The position numbers and the translations under genes are program-made. A DNA stretch of 64,000 bases from Bacteroidaceae bacterium (GTDB lineage: Bacteria; Bacteroidota; Bacteroidia; Bacteroidales; Bacteroidaceae): contig JAFROT010000017.1 of the NCBI GenBank assembly GCA_017429525.1, positions 62,001-126,000 of the forward strand. Direction: 5' to 3'. Below are positions 1 through 9,075 of this stretch, piece by piece. Position 1 is the first letter of the stretch. Every line of letters begins with the position of its first letter. The notes under the pieces are model-generated. The model saw nothing but the letters and a program-made list of their open reading frames with translations. It was not told where the DNA came from and searched no databases.

Positions 1-1787
1 TGCCGCGTACCAGCGTTGCTCTCGTTGTAGACGAAAGTGACACGTTCGGCACGCTGGATAAGACGATAGAAATAGTAGGCGTAGACGGCAATCTTATGGC
101 GTATCGTGGTTAAGCCGAAAGCGTCCTTCAGGTGGTAGGGAATGAAGCTGTTGTCGGCAACGCTCTTGGGCAGATACCCTTCGCCAACGCTGAGCATGAG
201 CACATGACGGAAATCCAGAGCACGCGTCTCGAGCACGCCCATGACTTGCAGGCCTACGGCGGGTTCGCCATGGAAGGGAACGCTCTGCGTCTGTAGCACG
301 TTCCTAACCAGTCGCATTAGCGTAGCGTTGTTCACCGTGAGCAACGGTTCGTCTCCAGCCATTAAGTCGAGGATGCGATTGATACGCTTGTAGGCTACGA
401 AGACCGCCTCAATATGCAGTACTGTCGTCGAAGAGGACTGCTCCTGCTTAGATAAACGTTTTCCGAGTTGGGACAGTACATCAAGTAAATAATTCATCAG
501 CCCCACTTGCCCCAGCACCTCACGCTTCCACGTTTCCTCGTCCAGAAGTCGGACAAGAGGATGATTTTCGACAGCCGTCAGAAGCGACGGGCGGAAACGG
601 TGATTAACGGTGTCAAGGCCTTCAGTTTGCAGTATCATGAGCGAGTTGACTAAGCCATAAACTGACGTATCGGAGAGGGGGAAACCCATCGTGACATTCA
701 ACGCCTCGACCGAAGATGGCAGTGCGTGCAACACAGGTTGGAGCAATTGTTCGTTGCAGAGTACGACTGCGGTTTGGCTTTCTGTATAGCTCTCTCCCTC
801 AGGTGCACGTTCGGGCAACGTCAGGTTCTCCTGTAACCATTGAGGGACATAACGCGCCTGTGCATTTTCGCTCGACGCTGTAACGAAGGTCAGTTGTTTC
901 TCTTTCCTGAAATTGTCCATTCCGGCAGCTTCAAGTTCGTTGCCGTAACGCTCTATGTTCTGGCGAATGAAATAGCCAGCTTCATGGATTTCCTTGTCAT
1001 GAGGGTTGGCATAGAACAGGTCATAGTCCCAATAGAAGAGCGCCCTCCCTTGGCGTTGAAGTTCATCGAAGAGAGCTTTCTCGACCTCATTCAAGACATT
1101 GAAGCCTACGAATACATATTGACGCTTGTCGTTAGCGAAAGGTGCACTTGCCTCATCCACAGTCGTGGGGTCAGCCAGACGAGCTGCACGCAAGCGCTCG
1201 ATGACATCGCGTTGCAAAGCTCCCTCGTAAAGCATACCCGCTTCCGCTAACTGTCGACGCAAGTCATCGTAGATATCGAACATACGACTCCATAGACGCA
1301 AAAAACGTTCTTTCAGCTGTGAGTTGCCCTCTACCGAAAATTCGCTGAAGAATGACTGCAGCGCCTCTTCCTGCTCAGGAGTGATATAGGAGTTATCCTC
1401 TAATTCTTTGATGTCGTGGATATTGGTAAAGAGCTGCCGCGCATCAACCAAATGCTTGTCAATATCATCGAAGTCGTTGAGAAGAACTTCGCCCCATCCA
1501 TAGAATTGATCGAGCGGCTGAGGGTCTTCAACCAAATCGGCGTAGGAACGATAGAGGCGGCAGACGCTCTCGATTGGGTCGCAGAGCGCGTAGGGTGACT
1601 GTTGCAGAAAGAGATCGCTGATCGTTCGGTAGACTGGGGTCCACACGGGTGTCGGAGATAACTCCGCCAGGCGCTGGTTCAGAAAAAGACTAGCCCGTTT
1701 GCCTGGGAAGACGACCACCACTTGGCTCATGTTGGAGCCAAAATGGCTGAGCAACGAGGTTGCGACTTGATGTAGAAACGTATGCAT
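1..1787 (-). CDS. AddB-like helicase-nuclease subunit, partial (3' end outside window)
   Basis: The reading frame starts at the ATG at 1787 and stays open to the left edge, so about 595 N-terminal codons are visible and the stop lies outside. The start reads MHTFLHQVATSLL and is followed by VVFPGKRASLFLNQRLAE, the degenerate P-loop region typical of Bacteroidetes AddB-like PD-(D/E)XK proteins; near the edge the frame reads RAERVTFVYNE, also typical. In the family this subunit pairs with AddA to resect double-strand breaks and carries a C-terminal nuclease domain, which is not visible here. The gap to the upstream AddA-like gene is only 5 nt, so they are surely co-transcribed. The family call is confident; the presence of an intact nuclease cannot be judged. 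Confidence 0.85.
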   Translation of the reverse strand, partial: MHTFLHQVATSLLSHFGSNMSQVVVVFPGKRASLFLNQRLAELSPTPVWTPVYRTISDLFLQQSPYALCDPIESVCRLYRSYADLVEDPQPLDQFYGWGEVLLNDFDDIDKHLVDARQLFTNIHDIKELEDNSYITPEQEEALQSFFSEFSVEGNSQLKERFLRLWSRMFDIYDDLRRQLAEAGMLYEGALQRDVIERLRAARLADPTTVDEASAPFANDKRQYVFVGFNVLNEVEKALFDELQRQGRALFYWDYDLFYANPHDKEIHEAGYFIRQNIERYGNELEAAGMDNFRKEKQLTFVTASSENAQARYVPQWLQENLTLPERAPEGESYTESQTAVVLCNEQLLQPVLHALPSSVEALNVTMGFPLSDTSVYGLVNSLMILQTEGLDTVNHRFRPSLLTAVENHPLVRLLDEETWKREVLGQVGLMNYLLDVLSQLGKRLSKQEQSSSTTVLHIEAVFVAYKRINRILDLMAGDEPLLTVNNATLMRLVRNVLQTQSVPFHGEPAVGLQVMGVLETRALDFRHVLMLSVGEGYLPKSVADNSFIPYHLKDAFGLTTIRHKIAVYAYYFYRLIQRAERVTFVYNESNAGTR

Positions 1788-1792
1788 GTGTA

Positions 1793-4700
1793 TCAGAAGT
1801 CGAGGGTGAGTTGATTGTTGTCTATTTCACTACGGCCCCGCGAGGAAGTCGCTCTCTTGGATAGTACAGGCTGAACCTTGGCACTATAGACATACCAAAG
1901 GTAGCCTTCGACCGCAGCATTGGGATACATTTGCTTGAGCAGCGAGATGTATTCAAGCACCTGCTCTTCATAATCCTTGTGGGGGCGTCCGAACTTGAAG
2001 TCGACCACCACAACTCGACGTTCGTCAGCACTCACCATCACCCGGTCGGGGCGCTTGACCATAGGTTGATGTGAAATGGTATCAATGCTCGCGATTGAGC
2101 ACTCTGTGAACAGGTGCCATTCGCCATTGAACCATGTAGAAACCGTCGGCTGTTCAAGTCCTTTATGCAACCAGCCCTCGAGATCGTTGCGTCGGACCGA
2201 GATGTAGGAACCGTCAGCCTGCCTACGTGAGATAATACCTTCTCGCTCGAGTGCATCGAGAACATGCGGAATGTCGGCGGTCGTCTCTATTTGCTGTAGC
2301 ACACTATGCAACAGACGTCCGATCTCGATGTACTGTTGCTCTTGCGAACTGATGCTCAAGGAAAAATCATCAAGTTCATTATCAGGCTGAGCTACGAACA
2401 GCTTCGACTGGTTGCTTTGCCGGAATGTTGCCGTGAGCGGGTAGCTGCACATTGTCACATCCGTAGGCTTACGATGCGGTATAAGCCGATTGTCGTCCGT
2501 CGACTTCTCAGCCTTAGCATGAGACACAGGAAGGCCACGCTCATGACCGTTAGGATAAATCTTGGCCAGTAGATCGCCCACTGTGCGTGTCGGATTCTGT
2601 AGGTTGTCGCCATCACCGACAGCCCAAGCATAGAGATTACAGCGCGCGCGGGTGAAGCCAACGTACAAGGCGTTGAACTCATCCAGGCGTTTATATAAAT
2701 GTTCGCGCGCGTAAGGAGAGGCAAAGATGGAGTTTGTCGACATCTTGGAGAGCGTCACAGGTACCAGTTGTAGCTGAGCATAAGGTTCTTCGTCCGGCGT
2801 ACACCAGATAAAACTCTTGTGTTTGGCTCTACGGTCGCTGTCGAAATCCCATGCACAGAATGGCATCAGCACCGTGTGGAACTCCAGACCCTTCGATTTG
2901 TGAATCGTAATGATGCGAATGCCGTCTACTTGACCTGCAGGTATTGACTCTTGATTGAGTTTCTCATCCCAATAGCGCAAGAACGAACGGATGTCCGATG
3001 TCTCTTGATGTACAAAGTCCATGACAGCATCAAAGAAGCCCATTACATAGGCATCCTGTCCTGGTATCTGGTCCAGGTTAAGCCGCTGATAGAGTGTTTC
3101 CAGTAGGTCGTACAACGGGAGCTCTTTCAACCGTTCATCCAAGGGCATGACCTCAGGGCATAGGTTCATGAGATAGTATGTGGCTACAGGATTGTTTGGG
3201 GTATCGAGCAGGCGCAGCGCCGTGATGAGTGCTACCACAGCACTGCTTGACGAGTAATAAAATGCCTCGTCACTCACGATGGATGGCATGTCGTTGACCT
3301 TGCTGAAGGCTTCGATGATGGTTTTAGCTTCATCCTTGAAGCGTACAAGAATCGTCATCTTATCATAAGGCAACCCTGAATCATGCAGCAGCCTGATCTG
3401 TTGCATCATATCGTTGATAACGGCGGCTTCACGCGCTTCACGGCTTTCAAACTCTTTTGCGCTCTGTACACTGATGCGGACAAAGCCCGACGATGTGCGG
3501 TTGGCTGGTATCTTTTGCTTGACATCAGCATAAGCAGAGGCGAACGAGAAGGGTTCGTCAATCAGGGCAACTTCGGCTGCCGAAACATTGTCCAACTCAG
3601 GTACAGCAGCAAGGAAAAACTCATTATTGAATTCAATGACTTGACGGAAACTGCGGTAGTTCGTGTCGAGCGTCTCGATTCGCGGCGCTGGTTCAACGGT
3701 GTGTTCAATATTAGCCAACATGTGCCAGTCGCCGCCACGCCATCGATAGATGCTCTGTTTGACGTCACCCACGAGCAGGTTGCTGCCGCCTTTGGCGAAA
3801 CTCTCCAACAATAGGGTCCTAAAATTCTGCCATTGCAAGCGCGATGTATCCTGGAACTCATCAATCATCACATTCTTCAGTTGAGCACCTATCTTCTCGA
3901 AGATGAAAGGTGCATCGCTCTCTCCTATCATGCGACGAAGCAGGATAGGTGTCTTGGCGAGGTTGAAGCGTGATGTCTCGGAATTGATGGACGTCACCTC
4001 GCGATCAATATCAGCTAATAGACGTAGCAGCTTGATGTGAGCTTGTGTCTGATAACCACTATTGTAGGTATATTGTAGTTTGTCGAAGGTATCGACTATG
4101 TGTGATAGCATATCCGCTACTTGATCGGCAGCCTCAATGAGATCAGGACGACGACGTCGATCACTCATTTTCACTAATGTCAATGGGTCGTTCGCAAACT
4201 TGTGAATGCGATTGCTGATGTTGATTGTCATATCACCAGCCTGCAGCTTCGAAGCTAACTTTCCAAGGTCGCTGCCATTCGAGAAGTCTGTATAGTCGAC
4301 GCTCAACGAGGCCAAAGTTCCTGCCAACTCATTTCCCATTTGGATGGCGGCGGAACGTGCTTGGTTTTGAAGTTGACTGATCTGCGAGATGACTTGGCGA
4401 AGTGCCTTGTCGTCAGTCAGCAACGCTCGCAGTTTGTCGCCGCGCATCAGGTAGTCCTCGTTAAAAATGGTACTGCCATAAGCCTTCACGCTATTTGTGA
4501 CGTCCCACCGTTGATTGTTCATGATCTGATCTTCGACCAGACTCATGACCCAATCCAGCAGAACTTCATCGTCCTGAAGGCGATCGAAGATGCGGTCCAC
4601 GGCTTTCGATAGGACCTCTTTGTCACCAATCTCAACTTGAAGATTGGCCGTAAGTCCCAACTCATGAGCCAGCCCGCGCAGAACGGACTGGAAGAATGCG

Positions 4701-5056
4701 TCGATCGTCTGTACACGGAAACGGTTGTAGTCGTGCAGAATCTGGTGCAATGCCCGACGGCACCTACTACGCAGTTCCTCTTCGCTGGGCACCTCTATGC
4801 CGTCACTCTGAATCGAGCGGCAGAGTGCTTCATAATAGTCGTTGCTTGAAGGTAGCCCATTACCTATACCATAGAGCTGGCAGAGGATTCGGTCTTTCAT
4901 CTCAGTTGTGGCCTTGTTCGTAAAGGTCACAGCCAAAATACGAGCGTACTCTCCTCCTTCAGAAGCAAGCACAAGCAACTTAATATATTGAATGGCCAGC
5001 GTGAAGGTCTTGCCTGATCCCGCAGAGGCCTTAAAGACAGTCAAGGCATTCATCAT
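1793..5056 (-). CDS. AddA-like UvrD-family helicase-nuclease
   Basis: A 1087-residue protein with all superfamily 1A helicase landmarks: Walker A ASAGSGKT at residues 10-17, motif Ia VTFTNKATTEMK around 45, Walker B DEFQDT around 397, motif III GDVKQSIYRWRG around 432, motif V TIHKSKGLEF around 718 and motif VI VGFTRAR. The C-terminus has a PD-(D/E)XK nuclease signature (DRVMVS, then VVDFKFG around 1017, then a YEEQVLEY helix). This is the RecB/AddA helicase-nuclease that unwinds and degrades broken DNA ends for recombination repair. The AddB-like partner starts 5 nt after the stop. Two adjacent Met codons (5056 and 5053) are possible starts. The frame is intact throughout. Confidence 0.92.
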   Translation of the reverse strand: MMNALTVFKASAGSGKTFTLAIQYIKLLVLASEGGEYARILAVTFTNKATTEMKDRILCQLYGIGNGLPSSNDYYEALCRSIQSDGIEVPSEEELRSRCRRALHQILHDYNRFRVQTIDAFFQSVLRGLAHELGLTANLQVEIGDKEVLSKAVDRIFDRLQDDEVLLDWVMSLVEDQIMNNQRWDVTNSVKAYGSTIFNEDYLMRGDKLRALLTDDKALRQVISQISQLQNQARSAAIQMGNELAGTLASLSVDYTDFSNGSDLGKLASKLQAGDMTINISNRIHKFANDPLTLVKMSDRRRRPDLIEAADQVADMLSHIVDTFDKLQYTYNSGYQTQAHIKLLRLLADIDREVTSINSETSRFNLAKTPILLRRMIGESDAPFIFEKIGAQLKNVMIDEFQDTSRLQWQNFRTLLLESFAKGGSNLLVGDVKQSIYRWRGGDWHMLANIEHTVEPAPRIETLDTNYRSFRQVIEFNNEFFLAAVPELDNVSAAEVALIDEPFSFASAYADVKQKIPANRTSSGFVRISVQSAKEFESREAREAAVINDMMQQIRLLHDSGLPYDKMTILVRFKDEAKTIIEAFSKVNDMPSIVSDEAFYYSSSSAVVALITALRLLDTPNNPVATYYLMNLCPEVMPLDERLKELPLYDLLETLYQRLNLDQIPGQDAYVMGFFDAVMDFVHQETSDIRSFLRYWDEKLNQESIPAGQVDGIRIITIHKSKGLEFHTVLMPFCAWDFDSDRRAKHKSFIWCTPDEEPYAQLQLVPVTLSKMSTNSIFASPYAREHLYKRLDEFNALYVGFTRARCNLYAWAVGDGDNLQNPTRTVGDLLAKIYPNGHERGLPVSHAKAEKSTDDNRLIPHRKPTDVTMCSYPLTATFRQSNQSKLFVAQPDNELDDFSLSISSQEQQYIEIGRLLHSVLQQIETTADIPHVLDALEREGIISRRQADGSYISVRRNDLEGWLHKGLEQPTVSTWFNGEWHLFTECSIASIDTISHQPMVKRPDRVMVSADERRVVVVDFKFGRPHKDYEEQVLEYISLLKQMYPNAAVEGYLWYVYSAKVQPVLSKRATSSRGRSEIDNNQLTLDF

Positions 5057-5139
5057 CCAATCCTTATTAGAATTTGAGTTAGTCGTATCTCATGCAACGT
5101 CAGGAACAGTCTGATGAGATTCAATAATAGATTGAATTT
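5057..5139. other. Spacer between ugd and addA with a weak hairpin
   Basis: This 83-bp spacer contains the inverted repeat ATTCAAT-AATAG-ATTGAAT just after the ugd stop. On the minus strand it could act as a weak terminator or processing site between ugd and the addA/addB pair. No promoter consensus was found, so addA may also be read through from ugd. Confidence 0.3.
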
Positions 5140-6453
5140 CTATTGTCCAATGCAATGGTATTCAAACCCTTGTTCGCGTAGTTCCTTGGCGTCGTAGATA
5201 TTTCGCCCGTCGATAATCAGAGGGCGGCGCATGGTTTTCTTGACCACCTTCCATGACGGCAGACGGAAAGCTTTCCACTCCGTAACCATCAGCATGGCAT
5301 CGGCATCGACCAGTGCATCGTACATATCGCGTGCATAACTGACCGTATCGCCAATGCGACGACGGCACTCATCCATCGCGACAGGGTCATAGACACGGAT
5401 GTCGCACCCCTCAGCCTTCAGCAGGTCTATCAGCACCAGCGACGGCGCTTCGCGCATGTCGTCGGTCTCAGGCTTGAACGAGAGCCCCCACAAAGCTATC
5501 GTCTTCCCGCTCAATTCACCTCCCATCGCAGCCTTCAGCTTGCGGAAGAGTATGCTCTTCTGGTTCTGGTTGACATCCTCGACCGCCTGCAGCACACGCA
5601 TCTCGTACCCATTCTGCTGAGCCGTCTTGATGAGTGCCTTCACGTCCTTCGGAAAGCACGAGCCTCCGTAGCCACAGCCCGCATAGAGGAACTTACGGCC
5701 GATTCGCGTATCGGAACCGATGCCTGCACGTACCATATTCACGTCAGCACCAACAAGCTCGCACAGATTGGCGATATCGTTCATAAACGAAATGCGGGTG
5801 GCCAGCATCGAGTTAGCGGCATACTTGGTCATCTCAGCCGATGGAATATCCATGAAGATGACGCGGAAATTCTGAATAAGGAAAGGCTTGTACAGACGGG
5901 TCATCAGCTCGCGAGCTTTCTCGCTCTCAACGCCCACGACGACTCGGTCCGGACTCATGAAATCGTTCACGGCATTACCTTCCTTCAGGAACTCTGGATT
6001 CGAAGCCACGTCAAACGGGATGTCCAGACCTCGGCGGTCCAGTTCTTCCTGAATGGCAGCACGCACTTTACGCGCCGTACCGACGGGGACTGTCGATTTC
6101 GTCACGACCAGTTTGTAGTTATTCATGTGTTGGCCGATGGTACGAGCCACTTGCAGCACGTACTTCAGGTCGGCGCTACCATCCTCATCTGGAGGCGTAC
6201 CCACTGCCGAGAAGATGACTTCCACGTCATCGAGGCACGAGGTCAAGTCGGTAGTAAAATGTAAGCGACCCGCCGTTTTGTTGCGGTTCACCATTTCTTT
6301 CAATCCAGGTTCATAAATGGGGATTTCGTCGTTTTCCAACTTCTTAATCTTTTCCGGGTCGACGTCTACGCAGGTAACGTCAACGCCAATCTCAGCAAAA
6401 CAAGTGCCTGTGACAAGCCCTACATAACCGGTTCCTACAATTGCAATATTCAT
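5140..6453 (-). CDS. ugd: UDP-glucose 6-dehydrogenase
   Basis: A 437-residue protein, the normal length for the bacterial family. The N-terminal Rossmann fold shows GTGYVGLVTG at residues 7-16, and the catalytic cysteine sits in GGSCFPKD around residue 262. The enzyme oxidises UDP-glucose twice to UDP-glucuronate with NAD, supplying precursors for capsule or exopolysaccharide. The C-terminal UDP-binding domain (GLSFKPETDDMREAPS) is present. It is the first gene upstream of the addA/addB pair and lies divergent from the HU-CCDC81/SPOR gene. No clear Bacteroidetes promoter was found in the 235-bp divergent region on this strand. Confidence 0.96.
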   Translation of the reverse strand: MNIAIVGTGYVGLVTGTCFAEIGVDVTCVDVDPEKIKKLENDEIPIYEPGLKEMVNRNKTAGRLHFTTDLTSCLDDVEVIFSAVGTPPDEDGSADLKYVLQVARTIGQHMNNYKLVVTKSTVPVGTARKVRAAIQEELDRRGLDIPFDVASNPEFLKEGNAVNDFMSPDRVVVGVESEKARELMTRLYKPFLIQNFRVIFMDIPSAEMTKYAANSMLATRISFMNDIANLCELVGADVNMVRAGIGSDTRIGRKFLYAGCGYGGSCFPKDVKALIKTAQQNGYEMRVLQAVEDVNQNQKSILFRKLKAAMGGELSGKTIALWGLSFKPETDDMREAPSLVLIDLLKAEGCDIRVYDPVAMDECRRRIGDTVSYARDMYDALVDADAMLMVTEWKAFRLPSWKVVKKTMRRPLIIDGRNIYDAKELREQGFEYHCIGQ

Positions 6454-6648
6454 TTCCTATGTTTTTTTACATTATTTTAACGTGAGTCGATTTGGCGGTC
6501 GAGTTGTCCCTGGATGGTTTCTCGTCGCCGTCCTTCGGGACGTTGTCCAAGGGACGAATGTCATCGCCATGAATCACAAGTGCAAAGGAAATCAAAATAA
6601 CTGAGAAAAACAAGCAGAAATAAAAAATATCGCAAATTTTCACGTTTT

Positions 6649-6682
6649 TTTGTGGCCATTCCAACAGAAAGTCGTACCTTTG
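6649..6682 (+). promoter_or_regulatory. Bacteroidetes housekeeping promoter for the HU/SPOR gene
   Basis: TTTG at 6649-6652 and TACCTTTG at 6675-6682 match the -33/-7 consensus (TTTG and TAnnTTTG), with a 22-nt spacer. Transcription should begin about 4-7 nt after the -7 box, which puts the start practically on the ATG at 6689. Confidence 0.75.
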
Positions 6683-6688
6683 TGGCCG

Positions 6689-7780
6689 ATGAACGACTTA
6701 TCTTACCATATTGAGCATTTGCTCCTGACCCACGACTGCATTGTCGTACCGCTCTTTGGTGCTTTCGTAGCACGTGAGGGCGAGTCGTGTCGTATCGAGC
6801 AGGAAAGCCTTTTCTTCCCGCCCCTGCGCACGGTACGTTTCAACGCCGAGGTCACGGAGGACGATGGGTTGCTCGTTAATGAGATAAGTTCAGCACTTCA
6901 TTGCACCATCCCCGAGGCTAAGCGCCACGTGCAGGCTATGGTGCTGCGTTTGCGCCAACAGCTTCTGGCCGAAGGGCAAGTTGACTTCGGCACTATCGGC
7001 GTTTTCATGCAGGACGAGGACGGTCACCTCACCTTTTCTTCCTGTCAGGCCGGCGTCACTACTCCCGAGTTCTATGGACTTGACGTTTTCTTCATGCCCT
7101 GTCTGAGCACAACGCCTGCTGCAAGCCGCAAGGAGCGTCATCGCCAACAGGTGCGTCAGATGGAAGCCGAAGCCGAACGCGATACTATTATTATCCGTCT
7201 CAGCCGTCGAGCTCTCCATCATACGGCAGTCCTTGCAGCAGCAGCCGTCGTCACAGCCTGCGTACTCTTCACCCTTCCTGCCGATATTCTTCGACAGAAA
7301 CAGTCGCAACTTGCTTCATTGTTCCCCACGGAAAAGGTCGCCAAGACGCCTGCCCCTAAAGCCGAAAAGCCCGTTGCGCCCGTTAACTCCAAGAAGACTT
7401 CTGCAACGACCGACCAGCAGGAGATACCTGCTACCGCTCTACCCACGGCTATGCCTTCGTCCGAAGCCGAGACTCGTGAGCTGCAGGCGGAGACTTCGAA
7501 TGTCCGTCAAGTCACTCCTGCCACACCCACCGCAACCGTTCAAGCCGTCGCGTCCCCTAATTACGCCGTTGTCTTAGCCAGCAGCATCGGACGTCAAAAC
7601 GCAGAGCGATTCATCAGTGAACTTCACGATAAGGGAATTAACGCACGCATCTACGAGAAAGGCAAAATGCTTCGCGTGGTGGTAGATGGTTTTGCCACTG
7701 AAGCAGCAGCCTACAACGAAGCCAAGCAAATCCAAGCCATGGGCGGTGAACTCGAAGCTGCTTGGGTCATGAAACTATGA
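6689..7780 (+). CDS. HU-CCDC81 and SPOR domain membrane protein
   Basis: The ATG at 6689 (MNDLSYHIEHLLLTHDCIVVP) is preferred over a longer frame from 6650 because the promoter -7 box lies at 6675-6682. The 363-residue product has an N-terminal region resembling the Bacteroidetes HU-CCDC81 domains (residues 1 to about 135, PLFGAFVA and VDFGTIGVF), a basic stretch, one membrane helix near residues 185-205, a long Pro/Ala/Lys-rich linker, and a C-terminal SPOR domain (about 290-363: NYAVVLASSIGRQNAERF). SPOR domains bind denuded peptidoglycan at the division septum, so this is probably a single-pass envelope protein with a cytoplasmic DNA-binding-like domain. Its stop overlaps the next start by 4 nt. 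Confidence 0.85.
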   Translation: MNDLSYHIEHLLLTHDCIVVPLFGAFVAREGESCRIEQESLFFPPLRTVRFNAEVTEDDGLLVNEISSALHCTIPEAKRHVQAMVLRLRQQLLAEGQVDFGTIGVFMQDEDGHLTFSSCQAGVTTPEFYGLDVFFMPCLSTTPAASRKERHRQQVRQMEAEAERDTIIIRLSRRALHHTAVLAAAAVVTACVLFTLPADILRQKQSQLASLFPTEKVAKTPAPKAEKPVAPVNSKKTSATTDQQEIPATALPTAMPSSEAETRELQAETSNVRQVTPATPTATVQAVASPNYAVVLASSIGRQNAERFISELHDKGINARIYEKGKMLRVVVDGFATEAAAYNEAKQIQAMGGELEAAWVMKL

Positions 7781-8394
7781 AACGAGTACGTTGCCCCAAG
7801 TGCGATAATTACATCTCTTTCGACGAGACACGCTACACCGAAGGCCAGACCTTGGTCTTTGAGTGTCCCGACTGCCATCGTCAGTTTGGTATCCGCATCG
7901 GGAAGTCGAGACTACTTGCCACACGCAAGGACGAACGCCGCCAATCCGAAGCCGAACTGCAGACTGGCATTGGGCAAGACAATACCTCTGCCTCTTCCCC
8001 ACTCGATGCCAGCGAGCAGAATCATGACTATGGCCACCTTGTCGTCATAGAGAACGTGTTTCATTTCAAGCAAACCCTCCCCTTGCAATTAGGTGACAAT
8101 GTCATCGGTCGCTACGTGCGTGGTACCAATATCAACACTCCCATCGAGACCGTCGACCCCAGCGTAGACACAACCCATTGTGTCATCAACGTGCGTCAGA
8201 ATCGTCAGGGCCAACTCATCTACACGCTCCGTGATGCCCCCTCTGGCACTGGCACCTTCGTCGGCAACACCATTCTTCGTGACAACGACCGCCTCCGCAT
8301 CGACGACGGCACCATCATCACCATCGGAGCCACCACCATGATTCTCCGGGCCGCTGGATGCGAGGATGAAGAGACAACCGCTGAAGCGCGTTGA
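7777..8394 (+). CDS. Zinc-ribbon and FHA domain protein
   Basis: The start at 7777 overlaps the previous stop as ATGA, which implies translational coupling. The 205-residue product begins with a zinc ribbon (CPKCDNYI, later CPDCHRQFG) joined by a polar linker to an FHA domain (about 105-195: NVIGRYVRG, VDTTHCVI, SGTGTFVGN). FHA domains bind phosphothreonine peptides, so the protein may read Ser/Thr phosphorylation on a partner. The pairing with the HU/SPOR gene suggests a joint envelope or division function, but no kinase is encoded nearby. A longer frame from 7762 exists but lies inside the previous gene. Confidence 0.85.
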   Translation: MKRVRCPKCDNYISFDETRYTEGQTLVFECPDCHRQFGIRIGKSRLLATRKDERRQSEAELQTGIGQDNTSASSPLDASEQNHDYGHLVVIENVFHFKQTLPLQLGDNVIGRYVRGTNINTPIETVDPSVDTTHCVINVRQNRQGQLIYTLRDAPSGTGTFVGNTILRDNDRLRIDDGTIITIGATTMILRAAGCEDEETTAEAR

Positions 8395-8575
8395 TGTACA
8401 GACGAACGTCGACGCTGGGGTAATGAGAGCTCTTTCATGACAGTTGCGTCATAGGTGTCAGTCTCTTCATACATATAAAGCGGAGCTTTTGCTGAAATAC
8501 GCTGATTGCTGTAAGGGAGTATAAATTGCTTTTCATAACTTTTTTCGAATCATTACCTAAAAAATGTCCATTCCA

Positions 8576-8607
8576 TTTGGTCATTTCACAGGAAAGGTGT
8601 ACCTTTG
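8576..8607 (+). promoter_or_regulatory. Promoter of tRNA-Pro
   Basis: TTTG at 8576-8579 and TACCTTTG at 8600-8607, separated by 20 nt, give an excellent match to the Bacteroidetes -33/-7 consensus. The predicted start is about 8 nt before the mature tRNA 5' end at 8619. Confidence 0.8.
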
Positions 8608-8618
8608 CAGCCGCTTTC

Positions 8619-8691
8619 CGGGGTGTAGCGCAGTTGGTAGCGCTCCTGGTTTGGGACCAGGCGGTCGCCCGTTCGAGTCGGGTCGCCCCGA
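8619..8691 (+). tRNA. tRNA-Pro (anticodon UGG)
   Basis: A cloverleaf can be folded by hand. The acceptor arm is CGGGGTG (8619-8625) with CGCCCCG (8684-8690) and discriminator A at 8691. The anticodon stem is CCTGG/CCAGG around the loop TTTGGGA, giving anticodon TGG at 8652-8654. The T arm carries the canonical TTCGAGT loop. The CCA end is not encoded. The gene stands alone with its own promoter; the preceding spacer 8395-8575 shows nothing else recognisable. Confidence 0.95.
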
Positions 8692-8798
8692 CGGTAAGGA
8701 AGGAAGTCACTTTTCAGCGGCTTCCTTCTCTCATTCTATGACCAACGTCGTCGCGGGATTTACACATAAATTTGCCATAGTATTGGCGAAGAAATAGC

Positions 8799-8806
8799 TA
8801 TCTTTG
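8799..8806 (+). promoter_or_regulatory. Probable -7 box for the small basic protein
   Basis: TATCTTTG at 8799-8806 matches TAnnTTTG. The nearest TTTG (8771-8774) is 24 nt upstream, slightly too far, so the -33 element is uncertain. The leader to the ATG at 8867 would be about 55 nt. Confidence 0.55.
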
Positions 8807-8866
8807 TGTGTCATTTAGTTGATTGATGCTGATCATATCATAATCAAAATATAAAGGAACGAATCT

Positions 8867-9052
8867 ATGAAAAAGAAGAAGAAGCGGAAGGTTAACCAGG
8901 CAATTTCTAAAGATGTGATCAAAGCCATGAGACGCGGAGGACGTGAAGCCGAACAAGAAATGCTTGGACCTGGATTCCACTCGTTCAAGCGCCTGCATCA
9001 GTCCAAAGTGACCTATACACGCAAGGTGAAGCATAAGAATAGGGAAAGATAA
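8867..9052 (+). CDS. Small highly basic conserved protein
   Basis: A 61-residue product starting MKKKKKRKVNQAISKDVIKA with the start at 8867, preceded by AAAGGAAC as a possible ribosome-binding site and by a -7 box at 8799. The protein is almost entirely charged and strongly basic (Lys/Arg-rich N- and C-termini, central GGREAE). I recognise the MKKKKRKVNQAISKDVIK pattern as a small uncharacterised protein seen across Bacteroidales; a nucleic-acid or ribosome association is a guess from its charge alone. It stands alone between tRNA-Pro and the convergent AraC gene. Confidence 0.75.
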   Translation: MKKKKKRKVNQAISKDVIKAMRRGGREAEQEMLGPGFHSFKRLHQSKVTYTRKVKHKNRER

Positions 9053-9075
9053 ACTAGACGGTAAATGCTTTCTTT

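Noticed and set aside
6467-6664. A 65-codon minus-strand frame with a hydrophobic stretch between ugd and the HU/SPOR gene
   Set aside because: Its start codon overlaps the plus-strand promoter at 6649-6682, it has no promoter or ribosome-binding site of its own, and its sequence resembles no family I know; it is probably chance.
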